Assembly (NCBI GenBank): GCA_029876055.1
Contig: CM056875.1
Span: 4,985,001-5,049,000, forward strand
Direction: 5' to 3'
DNA: 64,000 nucleotides
Source of the DNA: Madurella fahalii
Lineage: Eukaryota; Ascomycota; Sordariomycetes; Sordariales
The notes beneath the pieces were generated by a model. It was given only the letters and a program-made list of their open reading frames with translations, was not told the DNA's origin and ran no database searches. Position numbers and translations under genes: made by a program. This document shows positions 34,285 through 45,499 of this stretch, in pieces; the first letter of the stretch is position 1, and each line of letters begins with the position of its first letter.

Positions 34285-36049
34285 ACATACGTTATGGCGT
34301 TACGACACCAGACGAATTTCACCGGCCTGTTTTCTGTACATATTACACACTCGATCTTGAGCATCGCCTCGCCGCTAGAGTAAGGGCTCGCGACGCAGGC
34401 GGCACCGCTGCGGCTCTTCTCCGGTCCATGGACTCTGCTTTTTTTTTTTTTTTCTTCTTTTTTTCTTACGACTCGGGTGTGTCGCCGGAATGGCAAACCC
34501 GGCCCCCTTTTCCAACGGTGTACTCGCGCATGGTCATCGCAGCCACGCAACGGATGTTTGTATCCGCTGTCGCTGTTGTTCACAACTGTCATTCCGCAAC
34601 AGACATTCCGGTCAACCTCGGCTGGGCATGCTCCTGCATGGGAAATACGCAGATGGGAGCTACCGTCCTGGTTACTGGAGATCCAGAACCAGGTGCTAAT
34701 GTCCACGACTGTGCACACCACAGCTAACAACAGCAATAACAACAACAACAACAACAACAACAGGCAACAATCACCAGCACTTGACGAAGTGACGAGACTT
34801 ACGACATTTCTTTTCTTTTACTTTGCGATCCCTTGCGTTGTTTCTTATCCATCTTTGCCGGTTCTTCCAGTAAAATAATGTCAGCAAAGGAGCGGTGGTA
34901 AACGAGGCTTTCGATGGCGTTGGGGAGCGGGATATTCTTGCGCTCGGAACGATAGGGGCAGCCATGGCTGGGTGGTACAACATGGCTAGATGGCGTCTTG
35001 GGGGTAGGTTGGGCGCGGCTCCGTGGAATGATTCATAGAAGGCTTCATGTACAAGTATAATTTGCTTCAGGTCAGGTTGGCGGCGGATCTTTCTATTTGC
35101 GGCCAAGATGCGAAATATTACTAGGCAATGTCGGGGCGGTCCTTTGGCACTCTGGCAAAGACGATAGCAATAGGGACGGTAGACCAAAAGTTTTTTCAGC
35201 ATTCTGACGACACTCACGCCCGCTTGAGGAGATAGACTCAGGCGTTATTCCCCAGATCGTCGGGAACAAGCTTTCTGAGGCTGGACCCTTGCCCCTGACC
35301 CCCAAGGTGGATCGCCGCTGGTTCCGGGACGCTAATCCGTTTCCACTTCTCAGGTTGCTCTTCCAGCGTAGCCATTACGTGAGACCGCCTTTGCAACCTC
35401 GGAGGTCACGGAGCATTTCGGTCGGGATCTCGGTGCGCGCGGGGGTTGCCGAGCCAATTCCTCTCGGCTATTTGTGAGTCTGGAGCCGCGTACCGCCAAG
35501 ACCTCACGGTTACCCCCACTGTAACCGCTGGAATTGCGACATCGGATTGGACGAGGCGCCAACGACAGGTTTAAAAAAAAAAGCGCTGCGAGAAAAAGGT
35601 TCCTGTTTCGGTGTACCATTGGAGTCTCGGAATAGCGCTCCAGCCATCCAGGGTGTCCTCTCTCTGAATCTGCCCCAGATATCCACTCTTTCATAAGATC
35701 GTTCTCGTCTCCTCTTTCAGCTCGGCAAGCCAATCCTGTCCGGTTTGCATTGAAGAGGAGAAAGTGGTTGGCGTTGCAAAAAAAGGGCCAGAGTCACTCC
35801 TTTCCTTCACGCCACTCAGCCGCGTGACAGAACTTGGGATTCTTTTTTTTTTTTCTCGGACTTATTGACGGCGGCGTTGCGCAACAAAATTGTTAAATTC
35901 GACTACCGGGTGACTCAACCTTGCGCCAACCGTCGCGACCCACCCCCGTTCATTGCGGCAACGGTGCTGACCGTGGCTTCATCGGCGCCGAGATTCGTTT
36001 GCAGCATTGGTAATACAGGTGCGCGCAATTGGCAGTGGCGGCAGTAACC
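34285..36049. other. 1.8-kb spacer between cyclin B and the mitochondrial carrier
   Basis: Same-strand neighbours, so this is the 3' region of one and the promoter of the other. It contains poly-T runs near 34440 and 35845 and a CAA repeat at 34727-34763. ORFs up to 163 codons are not convincing. Confidence 0.6.
34727..34763. repeat. (CAA/AAC)n microsatellite
   Basis: About 37 bases of AAC trinucleotides with two interruptions, 450 bases downstream of the cyclin B stop codon. Confidence 0.95.
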
Positions 36050-38308
36050 ATGTCAAAAGTCGCAACCGTAAAGGAAGCGGTCAGAGAGACGCTTGTCGGC
36101 TCGAAGGAGCCCGCACAGCTCTCGGCGCAGACCAAGGCACGATTCAACCGCCATGCGATCAAGGACGCCGAGACTGGTGAGCTCTACCTCGGCGCTGAGC
36201 AGTTTATCGACGCCATTGCGCCCGCGCACGAAGACTATGTAAGTCGCACGAACGGCTCATCATCCATGTCCCCTGGATGTACCAAAGACGCTGACTCGCA
36301 TACCTTACGCGCAGCACAAGATCAAGCGGGAACAGTACTCGATCCTGTTCAGCGTCGCCGACCGAGCAAACAAGGGCAAGGTGACTCTGGCCGACTGGGC
36401 CTACTTTGAGAACCTCCTGAACAAGCCCGATGCCGAGTACGAGATCGCATTCCGCCTCTTCGACGTCGACCGCCTCGGCACCGTCAAGTATGAGGACGTT
36501 CGTCGGCTCTACGAGCTCAACAAGGGGCCTGACAGCATCCCGTTCAACTGGGATTGTGAGTGGGCCAAGTTATACATTGGGAGCAAGACCAAGAGACACA
36601 GCATGGACTACCAGCAATTCTCGCAGATGCTGCGTGGTCTGCAGGGCGAGCGGGTCCGGCAGGCCTTCCAGTACTTCGACACGGACGGTGATGGTTTCAT
36701 CGAGCCCGACGAGTTTGAGCGCATTATCAAGGAGACGTCCAAGCACAAGCTGTCGGACCACCTGCTCGAAAATCTGCACACGCTGTGCAACATTGCTCAG
36801 GGCAGCAAGGTGTCGTATGCCAATGTCAGGGCGTTCCAGAACATGATCAAGGAGATTGATCTGGTCGAGTTAATAGTCCGGCGTGCATGCGCCAAGAGCT
36901 CCGACGGGAAGATCACGAGAAGCGAGTTCCTCAACCAGGCCGCCAAGATCACCCGCTTCTCCCTCTTCACACCCATGGAGGCAGACATCTTGTTCCACTT
37001 TGCCAGCCTCGACGAGCCGTCCGGCCGTCTGGGCCTCAAGGACTTCGCCAAGGTGCTCGATCCCTCGTGGAGGAAACGCGGCGAGGGCGCTGACGGGCGC
37101 CCTCCCGCTGAGGCCAAACCCAAGGGCGCTCAGTTTCTTGCGCAGGCCCTCGAATCGGGCTACAACTTTGCTCTCGGCAGCATCGCAGGCGCCTTTGGCG
37201 CCTTCATGGTGTATCCGATCGATCTCGTCAAGACCAGGATGCAAAACCAGAGAGGCGCGAACCCCGGCCAGCGGCTGTACAACAACTCGATCGACTGCTT
37301 TAGGAAGGTGATTCGCAACGAGGGCTTCAGGGGGCTTTACTCGGGCGTCCTCCCGCAGCTGGTGGGCGTCGCGCCCGAAAAGGCCATCAAGCTCACGGTG
37401 AATGACTTGGTCCGTGGATGGTTCACGGATAAGCAGGGCAAGATCTGGTGGGGCCACGAGCTGATCGCCGGTGGTGCCGCGGGTGGTTGCCAGGTCGTAT
37501 GTCTACCCCTCCTGGGTGTGTGCGAATGGTGCGAATGTGAATGATGCTGATTTTCTTGGTCCTTTGTCTGCAGGTCTTCACCAATCCCCTCGAAATCGTC
37601 AAGATTCGCCTCCAGGTCCAAGGCGAAGTCGCCAAGAGCGTCGAAGGCGCGCCGAAGCGCTCGGCCATCTGGATCGTCCGCAACCTCGGCCTGGTCGGTC
37701 TGTACAAGGGTGCATCGGCGTGCCTGCTGCGTGACGTGCCCTTCTCAGCCATCTACTTCCCGACGTACTCGCACCTGAAGAGGGATGTTTTTGGCGAGTC
37801 GCCGACAAACAAGCTGGGCGTCCTGCAGCTGCTGACGGCCGGCGCCATTGCCGGCATGCCGGCAGCCTACCTCACGACGCCGTGCGACGTCATCAAGACC
37901 CGTCTGCAGGTCGAGGCGCGTAAGGGCGACACGACGTACACGGGCCTGCGGCACGCCGCCAAAACTATCTGGAAGGAAGAGGGCTTCCGGGCCTTCTTCA
38001 AGGGCGGCCCGGCCCGCATCTTCCGGTCGTCGCCGCAGTTCGGCTTCACGCTCGCCGCGTATGAGCTGCTCCAGAACGTGCTCCCGTTTCCGGGCAGGCC
38101 GTCCGAGGCCAAGATGGCGGCGGGGATGGCCGAGGCCATGTCGACCCTCAAGGAGAAGGCGGTCGATACCCCGTTCAACCGGTCCCGCAACGCGCTCAAG
38201 ATCCTGCTCGACTTGGACGAGAACTTTGGGAGGGTGCCGCTGGGTCCCGGTCAGGCAGGTTGGAAATCGCTGCCTGGCTGGATGGGAGGAGGTGTGAGGA
38301 CAGCGTAG
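36050..38308 (+). CDS. Calcium-regulated mitochondrial aspartate/glutamate carrier (AGC/Aralar-like)
   Basis: Inner-membrane antiporter exchanging aspartate for glutamate, linked to the malate-aspartate shuttle; the N-terminal EF-hand domain faces the intermembrane space. Exons 36050-36238, 36315-37496 and 37574-38308, 701 aa, as in animal and fungal AGCs. EF-hand-like loops include [12 protein letters not shown] and a canonical [12 protein letters not shown]. The carrier part has three repeats with the PX[DE]XX[KR] signatures [20 protein letters not shown] and [10 protein letters not shown], plus [16 protein letters not shown] rebuilt across intron 2. ATG 36050 is preferred (AACCATG); seven upstream in-frame codons lack an ATG. 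The two introns are 76 and 77 bp. Confidence 0.96.
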
Positions 38309-39553
38309 GGTTGATATAGAGGGGGGTGGGTGGGATGGCTGGGTAGAGTCGCATTAAGTTTCGGTCGGTCGGACGAGCGGGCTTTCGGCAGTGGAGTTCG
38401 GTTGGGGCGGCCTGGACCGGCAATGGCGAGCGGGACGGACGGACGGACTGACGCCGAGCTCTGCAATCTGCCCGCACCCGCGCTCGCATGAAAAGCGCCC
38501 CGTCTCGATTTAGCCCGTGCCAATGCAACGACCCCATTGTTCGTCAACTTGGGGGTTCCACAAGGTCGGGGAAGGGGTCGCATACACCTTAATTGCATCT
38601 GCATCGGCATCGGGCGATCGAGTGGGGGGGAGGTGAAGGTGAGCAGGGCCCCGGACAGAGCCGTTTTCCAGGTACAAAGACCAATTTGCATTGCATGCGC
38701 ATCGCATCACAGCGGCAGCAGGCGTTTACGGGATAATAAAGGGGGCGGCGATTTCCAATTTTCTTTCCTTTCTGTCCAATATTTTTCTGGCTTGTCGTTC
38801 TTGGTGATTCCTTGGTATTTGCGATGAAAAAGGACGTTAATGAGTGTTTTTTATTTGAAGTGGATTGTAGACGAGGTGTTTCGTGTACCTACGGGGTGCG
38901 TCTTTGTTCGGCTTGTCGAGACAGGTCTGGGATAGAATGGCCATAGACGATACACCCAGAGACAGATACAGCCCAGGCAGCTAGAGGATAGATGGTGGTA
39001 GATGCAATGCCATACTCTGCAGTACATTCAGTCGTGGGGCGAATTTGTGCCGGCCTAGTGCAACTTTTGACAAGTACAACAATGCTTTTTGTCCAGAAAT
39101 TGTTGATATCTCCACCACTTCCATTCACTTTTTAATCCAGCTCGCAGGATCGTCGATTGGTAGACAAAACGATTAAGTCGTTCCGAATCGCGAATGCGTC
39201 ACCGATTTCCAGATACATTCCCTCCTGTAACGTTCCCTTTCCTTCCCTTTCCTTCCCTTTCCTTCCCTTTCCATCCCTTTCCAGAAACATCCCTCCACAG
39301 CTCTCTTCATCATGCGCCTTCATTATCCTCGCTCAGGGGTAGTAGACCCCAACGCCAGGTAAACAACACCAGCTGCCCGCCACCAGACTCCCACAACTGA
39401 TCACCTCGCTCGATCCTCAAACAAACACGAATCAAAAGAGAGCCGATGCTGCAGTCCGTCTTCAGCTGCGCGACCAAGAATCCCTCAAACCCCTCCCCCC
39501 TCCTTCCCTCCACTCAACTCAATTCAACTCAACTCAACACAACTTAACTCAAC
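38309..39553. other. Convergent spacer, carrier to F-box-like gene
   Basis: About 1.25 kb with no supported gene. It carries two simple-sequence arrays near its right end (separate entries). Confidence 0.65.
39233..39282. repeat. CCCTTTCCTT decamer tandem repeat
   Basis: Four to five head-to-tail copies of a 10-bp pyrimidine unit; the last copy has CCAT in place of CCTT. Confidence 0.95.
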
Positions 39554-39556
39554 TCA
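39513..39556. repeat. CAACT pentamer tandem array ending at a stop codon
   Basis: About eight CAACT-type units with a few variants (CAATT, TTAACT). The array runs into the stop codon of the minus-strand F-box-like gene at 39554-39556. Confidence 0.9.
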
Positions 39557-40354
39557 CCTCCATCCAACCAACCGCTTCCCCTCGGCGTCGTCCACGGGCA
39601 CGTACTCCTCGCCCACCCTCTCCCCCTCGCGCGACTTCATCATCCCGGCCAGCCAGGACACGTAGCGCTCGAACCCGTACACCATCTCCTCGACGCGCAC
39701 GTGGCGCACCCCGCGGACCTGCTCGAACGGCCGGAGCACGTCGGCGCCGACGCCGAAGAGGAACCCGCTTGTCCCGCGCCACAGGTCGAGCGTGATGGTC
39801 TCGGCGTGGGAGAATGTGGCGGGGATATCCAGGGGTTGCGGGGCTGGCGGTTCGGGTGACGGTGACGGTGACGGTGAGGATCGGGAGTCGGAGTCGGATT
39901 GCGGAGACCTGGATTGCGAGTGCGGGTGCGAGGGGGGTGGGGATGGGGATGGGGATGGGGGTAAGCCTTGCCGCTGGGCAGCCGCCGGCGGGTCCATGCG
40001 CAGGCGGAGGTGCCATCGGCGGATGAGGGCCGCGAGACGCGGGGTGGTGACGGGCGGGTAGACGACCCAGGGCATGAAGATCGTCGGGAGGTTGAATTTG
40101 GTCAGGGTGAAGGTGTTGTGCGTGTACAGCAGGGGCGTGGCTTCGGCGTTGACTTGGGAGTTGACGCGGAGGATCTGCGGGTAGAGTTTGGCGGCTGGGT
40201 GGGCGGTTGGGCAGGAGGCGGCCAGGGAGCACCGGTACGTGGTTGGGTGGTCTTTTCTCGACGGGGGAGGCGGGAGGGTGAGGAGGTGTTTGTAGATCTC
40301 CAGGCGGAGTTCGAGGGGGAGGGTGAGGAAGGTGGGTGGGTGCTCGCGAGGCAT
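39554..40354 (-). CDS. F-box-like / 2EXR-type hypothetical protein
   Basis: Single exon, 266 aa. The N-terminus FLTLPLELRLEIYKHLLTLP is the short motif that opens many fungal F-box-like and 2EXR-type proteins. Further on, LYPQILRVNSQVNAEATPLLYTHNTFTL is the typical second block (ancestral residues, then variable-length strands). The middle (about 120-165) is low complexity, Pro/Ser-rich, and encoded by two DNA minisatellites. The C-terminal part (GVRHVRVEEMVYGFERYVSWLAGMM) looks folded. Function unknown; an adaptor role in ubiquitin ligation is possible but not shown. The 5' leader carries a TA repeat and a 14-bp repeat directly upstream of the start. Confidence 0.7.
   Translation of the reverse strand: MPREHPPTFLTLPLELRLEIYKHLLTLPPPPSRKDHPTTYRCSLAASCPTAHPAAKLYPQILRVNSQVNAEATPLLYTHNTFTLTKFNLPTIFMPWVVYPPVTTPRLAALIRRWHLRLRMDPPAAAQRQGLPPSPSPSPPPSHPHSQSRSPQSDSDSRSSPSPSPSPEPPAPQPLDIPATFSHAETITLDLWRGTSGFLFGVGADVLRPFEQVRGVRHVRVEEMVYGFERYVSWLAGMMKSREGERVGEEYVPVDDAEGKRLVGWR
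39857..39962. repeat. Coding minisatellites, GGTGAC and GGGGAT units
   Basis: A GACGGT hexamer repeat at about 39857-39881 and a GGGGAT hexamer repeat at about 39938-39962, both within the F-box-like gene. They encode Ser-Pro and Pro-rich dipeptide runs. Both units are multiples of three, so copy-number change would keep the frame. Confidence 0.9.
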
Positions 40355-40369
40355 GTTGTTACTTTTATT

Positions 40370-40434
40370 TTATATATATATATATATATATTTGGTTGGC
40401 GGTTGGTGGTTGGCGGTTGGTGGTTGGCGGTTAG
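40370..40434. repeat. (TA)n tract and 14-bp GGTTGGCGGTTGGT tandem repeat
   Basis: About eleven TA units at 40370-40391 are followed by about three 14-bp units at 40393-40434. Both lie in the 5' leader or promoter of the F-box-like gene, 16-80 bases upstream of its start codon. Confidence 0.9.
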
Positions 40435-41162
40435 CCGTCTTGACGACGCACTTGGACCGAGTGAGTCGTGGAATGAAATGTGAGTTTGGGTTTGAGAGAG
40501 ATTTGCGACCGGGGGTGAGATGATGAATGATAAGAGGAACTGAGAGCCGAGAAACCAAGGGATCGAGCAACTGTTGACTTGAGCAAAGTCAATGATTTAA
40601 TATCGCAACCAGCAACTCATTCAGGTTAGCGCTCGGCATCGCTCAGAAGCGGTGAGATATTCAGGGGTCTCTCGTTCTGCAATTGTTTTTCCCAAATTCA
40701 TCCAAGCATCGCAGTGACGTAGTTCGAATCGGGAAAGAGAAGTGTCGCCAGTTGTTTGGTTCCCCGCCTCGTCTGGGGAGGAGAAGCGGAGCGCCAGCGA
40801 ACAAAGCGGCGGTTTCCCGCACGCAATCCCCCTTGCTTATCAACTGCATCCATGTCTTCCGACGGTCGCCGGCCGGGCCCCGGCATGGACGCGATTTGTC
40901 TCCCACACGGAGCCGGGGACGGAAAGGCCAGACATTGGACTGGTCGGAATCGCGACAGGGATGCGGCTGCCGGGGCCTGCTGACCTGGTTTCTGGCACCG
41001 CATGACCCACTCTGACAGGACCTACGTACCTGGGGCTAGCCCGTTGCAGCATAGCGACCCGGCCTGGCACGCGCTCCGCATCTCGGTCTTGCGCACTTTG
41101 TGCAGCGCACCGTCGGATTCCGCTCGAATGCTCGTTCCTCAGCGCATTCCGAGCATCGAAAA
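40435..41162. other. Divergent spacer, F-box-like / cystinosin
   Basis: It must hold both promoters. No gene or distinctive element was recognised. Confidence 0.55.
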
Positions 41163-42046
41163 ATGGGCTTCCTCGAGTTCTTGTCGTCCCTGTTCGGCAT
41201 CACGTATTTTGTTGCGTGGTCGGTGAGCTTCTACCCGCAGTCGATGCTCAACTTCCGCCGGCGGTCCACGTCCGGGACGACGGTCGACTTCCCCTTGATC
41301 AATTGCCTGGGTAGGTAGCCGAGGGGTATTGACGCCGTGGATACTGACGGCGGGCAGGTTTCCTTGCCTATCTGGTGTCCAACGCAGCCTTCTACTACTC
41401 GCCCCTGATCCGTGCCCAGTATGCCGCGCGCTACAAGGGCCTGACACCGACGGTGCAATTCAACGACATCACCTTTGCCGCCCACGGCCTGGTGCTTTCT
41501 GTCGTCACCACCAGCCAGTACTTCTTTCCCCGCGCCTGGGGTTTCACTCCCAGCATCGGCAACAAGCCCAGCCGCTTCATCTTGGGCATCTTCTTTGGCT
41601 GCATAGTAGGCGTTGTCGTGGTCATCTTTGTGGTGCTCGGCTCGCCGGAGCGTGACAGCACCCACCTTGCCGTGAGCTCTTGGGTGTGGCTGGATGCCAT
41701 CTACGCCATCTCGTACGTCAAGCTCCTTGTGACGCTCATCAAATATACGCCCCAAGTTATTGTCAACTACCGCAACCGTTCGACCAGGGGGTGGAGCATC
41801 TTGCAGATCTTGCTCGACTTCTCGGGCGGCATCCTGAGCATCGCCCAACAGGCCGTCGACAGCTACATGCAGCACGACTGGTCTGGCATCACGGGCAACC
41901 CAGTAAAGTTTGCGCTAGGCAACGTCTCAATCATCTACGACTTAATCTTCATGACGCAGCACTATGTGCTCTACCGCGGCGCCGACGGGAAGCCAGAAGA
42001 GGGCGACTCGCTCCTTGGGAGCGACGAGGAGCGGCGGATCGATTGA
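41163..42046 (+). CDS. Cystinosin-like lysosomal/vacuolar cystine transporter
   Basis: Proton-coupled cystine exporter of the vacuole membrane, PQ-loop family. Exons 41163-41310 and 41358-42046, 278 aa; the 47-bp intron (GTAGGT, ACTGAC, GGCAG) is one of the shortest here. Seven hydrophobic segments are visible. The first PQ-loop motif is in [27 protein letters not shown] and the second in [31 protein letters not shown], with the cystinosin-specific [28 protein letters not shown] closes the last helix. Slightly shorter than the human protein because there is no long N-terminal lumenal domain, as in yeast Ers1. Confidence 0.93.
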
Positions 42047-42323
42047 TGGGCACGGCATGAGGCCGCGCCTACCCTCTTCTGCCGCTTCCATGTTCGCCTC
42101 AAATAAAATTTAAAAAAAAAAAAGAGAGAGAGGGAGAAAATAGCAGTAGCAGCCTCAGAAAAAACTCGTCCCTCCTGCCTCGAGTGTGCGCCGTTCGAGC
42201 CTTCGTCATCCACAAACTCTGCAACCACATATCTGACACTCGTCTCTTGAGCCGCTTACATCCAAAAAACTCGGATCATCATACAATAACTCTTCCTTTC
42301 TCAGCCTCCTTACTGGTGACGCA

Positions 42324-43609
42324 ATGTCGAGTTGGCCAAGGTCATTTCCCCAACCGGCAGCGAAGGAATTTCTGCATTGCATCGACGAGAACAACAACAA
42401 CGCAGATGTCTTCACAATAGACGACTCTGAATGGCCTGATGCTGATGACGTTATTTCCAACCTGCCGCTGCACATCGTTCACGTCCACGCCGTGGCCATT
42501 CACCGCGGCGAGATCTATCCGAGAGAAAAAGGCGAGCAGCCGGAATGGATGCCCAGTGACTCGGACGAGGATCCGTGCAGGATCCTTGGCCATGAATTCT
42601 CTGGCGTCGTAGTATCAACCTCGCCGCGCTCACCTTTGAACCCTGGGACCGAGGTCTAGTACGCCCTCGCCCTTGCTTTCTCCGTTGACGCAGCAACAGC
42701 TGACGCCGAAATGAACAGCGGCAGGACAAGCTTTCTGCGTTGCGGTTGTGCCCGCACATACGCAGTAGCAACGTTCTACGAGCTCGCCGCCAAGCCAAAG
42801 GCATGGGATTGGGCCGAATGTGCTGCAACGCCTATGGGCGGCCTGATCGCATTCCAAGCGCTTTTTAGCTTCCCGCTCCTCGTAGAGCCAACCTTGGAAG
42901 AGTGGGGCCTCGGGGCCAGAACGAAGGGGTACAATTTGACGACTTGTCTGCTCATCACGGGTGCTGCCAGCCCTGCTGGTATTCTGGCCGTCCAGCTCGC
43001 CAAGCTCGCCGGCGTCCGCAGGATCATCGGCATATGCAGCGCCGAGCACATACCTTTGGTCCGCCGAATGGGCGCCAACGTAGCGCTCGACTGGGCCACG
43101 GAGGGTAGTCTGAAGGGGTGGGAAAGCACGGGCGGAGGGCAGTTCACCGTCGTCGTCGACTTCATGGGCGGACCGATATTGACCCGTGCATGGAGCCTTG
43201 TCCGCGAGGGGGAAAGATCCTCAGCGTTGCCGACGATATTGCGGCAGCCAGGCCCGCTAGAGTCAGCAGCAACGTCCAGCACTACAACTTTGTTCTATCG
43301 AATTGCCCAAAACAACTCGCTACGATTGCTTGGCTCGCAGATGCCGGGTTGTTGAGACCCGTCTTGGAACCAGACGCAATCTATGACTTTTCCAGGGCCG
43401 TGACTGCGATGGAATCGCTGCGGGAGCACCTCCGTGGTCAGGTGGTGCTGAGACTGAACTCGATGGTCTCGACGGAGAAACTGACGGTCTCTAACTCGCC
43501 CATTAACGTGCTAAGTGTCTACGGCCGGAAATGGGACGATCCCAACGACTTCGACGAAGGACTGGTCAAGTTAAGTAGAGGGGAGGACGGAGCCGAGGAG
43601 TACAACTAG
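42324..43609 (+). CDS. Zinc-less MDR oxidoreductase (quinone reductase/alcohol dehydrogenase-like), apparent frameshift
   Basis: Medium-chain dehydrogenase/reductase, NADPH-type, substrate unknown. Exon 1 is 42324-42658 and exon 2 is 42719-43609. An apparent stop after PGTEV is only intron: GTC TA/GTACGC...AACAG/C rebuilds GTEVYGRTSFLRCGCARTYAV. The GroES-like N-terminus holds HIVHVHAVAIHRGEI and ILGHEFSGVVV; structural zinc cysteines are absent. The Rossmann domain holds LLITGAASPAGILAVQLAKLAG and MGANVALDW. At 43208-43212 (GGGGG) the frame breaks: VREG continues as ERSSALP, while the next frame gives GKILSVADDIAAARPARV and an intact C-terminus to 43609. One extra G joins them, giving 408 aa. 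Either a sequencing undercall or a recent lesion. Confidence 0.8.
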
Positions 43610-44621
43610 GGATTTTGGATGAACAACGTGGCTTCCGAAGCGGAACGTGCCGCGAACGCCTCCCCATCAAGGATCGGGTGTGAGCCAGAACCCCCTGCAG
43701 ATCGACCGCTTAAGCTCGGGATCAATCAACGCTATGTCACATGAAGAATAACCTTGGTATATATGACCTTTGCTGGATGAAGCGATGCAGCTGGCCAAAG
43801 TTTTGCCGGAAATGATGGAGGCTGGCGCCGTTTGGCACGGTTGATGACTAGGCTCGGATGTGGAGAACAGCGTATCGGTTTCTATGTTTTATTAAAACAG
43901 AAATACCGATATTCATTTGGCTTTTCGCAAAGACCTCGGTCGACTCTCAACGGTGCCCAGAATGATTGCTGCTTGGCTTCCCCCCGTCCAACTCGGCCTC
44001 CGTTAGTCTAGCCCGCTCGTCTTAGCAATTCGAAACAGTCAATGCATCGGTGACGTGCCTGTGGGCGAACAATCTTGCCAGACGCACAGCGTTCCATGCA
44101 ATTTCTGCATGTAGGGAGACTGGGGCGTGGTGGAAACCGCAACATGTGCTTGGTGTGTGCGGTAACACGTATAGCAGTTGCCCTGATCAGGTCGGCTTTT
44201 GTCTACACACTGTTGGAGTCGTCTATTTGTCTATTACTTTTGCTGCGAAGGAATAATTGCGTTTCTCGGTATGCTGAAGCGACGGGAATTGTAGTCAGAG
44301 CTCTACAGACACCCCTGAGAAGCCAGCTAACCCGACAGAGCCAGGGCCGTCCGTTTTACTTTGTTCTCTTAGCATGGGCCGAAAGATGGCGTCAAAACTC
44401 GGCTGACATTTTCGTCATTGCAGGCGGCGCGCAGAACACATGTGATGGCTAGCCGAAGCAAGACGGACGGCGTGGACGATGAGGCGAAATGTAATCTTCA
44501 GAGGAAAACCCCCAATGAACAGCTTGCCCGGTCCAAATTGTATACAGGAACAGCAAACACACATCCTCTCAGCTCCGAATAGGCACCAACATTGTCTAGC
44601 CACCTTTTTCCTGATCTTAGC
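43610..44621. other. 1-kb spacer, MDR gene to small unknown gene
   Basis: Same-strand neighbours. No convincing gene, repeat or RNA. Confidence 0.6.
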
Positions 44622-45499
44622 ATGTGTCACCTCGCCACCTTTCGCTACGGCTGCGGCCACTGGACGCTGTTCCAGCTTCACTGCGACAAGGGCCAGGATC
44701 AGCTCTGTGAGAAGGCACAGACCGAGATGGTTGCTCGCTACTGGTCAAAGTTGCAATGCCTGGACTGCTTCAAACGGACGTGGTGAGTATTAACCAGTGC
44801 TTGTCGATCTGCTGAGCTTCTCTTCCCATCTCCATGCCCTCTGCCCCTTATCTCTTACCCCTTTTCCATTTCCACGCTCTACCTACCTCTCCCTTGTCAC
44901 GCGCTTTCCTTCCTTCCTCCCCCTTCTCCTCCTCCTCCTCCTCCTCCTCCCCCTCCCCCTCCCCCTCCTCGTCTTCCTCCTCCTCCTCCTCCTCCTCACC
45001 AGCCTCAGTGCAAAGCCTCCCCATCCCCCCCATTTCCCCCAATCACGAACGATAACAATAACAGTAACATTAGAATACTAACCCTAGAAACCGGTAAAAA
45101 CCGGAAAGGGAATCCCAAATCGACACCCGCCTCGCCTCCACAGACGACGCACTCGCCTGCCTGGCCCGGCGAGTCGCCGCGGGGACGCTGCCCCCCGAGG
45201 TCTGCGCGTCCGTCGCGCGCAACATGGCGCTGCGCGACCGGCGGCTCGAGCGCGAGGCATGCGCCCTGCGCGACCGGCGGCTCGGCGAGATCGACGTTGC
45301 GCGGCGCTGGGCGGGCAGGCGCGCGAGGGCGTTCTTCTTCCGGAAGAGGAGGGAGAGAGAGGGCAGGGGTGGGCGTTTGGGGAAAGGGAGGCTGAGGGGG
45401 TTGGGTAGTGGGAGTGGGAGGACCAAGGTCCCCCCGGGGGAGGTTGTTAAGCGGGGTCATCCGGGAAAGGAGAACGTGAAGATGGCGGGACAGCGCTGA
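44622..45499 (+). CDS. Small hypothetical protein with Cys/His-rich N-terminus
   Basis: I do not recognise the family. Exons 44622-44782 and 45109-45499, 183 aa. Exon 1 encodes MCHLATFRYGCGHWTLFQLHC and WSKLQCLDCFKRT, a spacing of Cys and His (C-x9-H-x7-C then C-x2-C) that could bind a metal. Exon 2 opens with WESQIDTRLASTDDALACLARRVAAG and continues as a charged helix (ARNMALRDRRLEREACALRDRRLGEID) and a basic Arg/Gly-rich tail. The 326-bp intron is inferred from GTGAGT, ACTAAC and an AAG acceptor, and it carries a long CTC array. The acceptor is the weakest part of the model. Confidence 0.6.
44926..44999. repeat. CTC/CCT-rich microsatellite inside an intron
   Basis: About 70 bases built from CTC and CCCCT units within the intron of the small hypothetical gene, upstream of its branch-like ACTAAC. 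Confidence 0.9.

Noticed and set aside
42657..42659. In-frame stop in the MDR oxidoreductase
   Set aside because: It lies at a phase-2 donor (TA/GTACGC); splicing the 60-bp intron rebuilds the conserved VYGRTSF.
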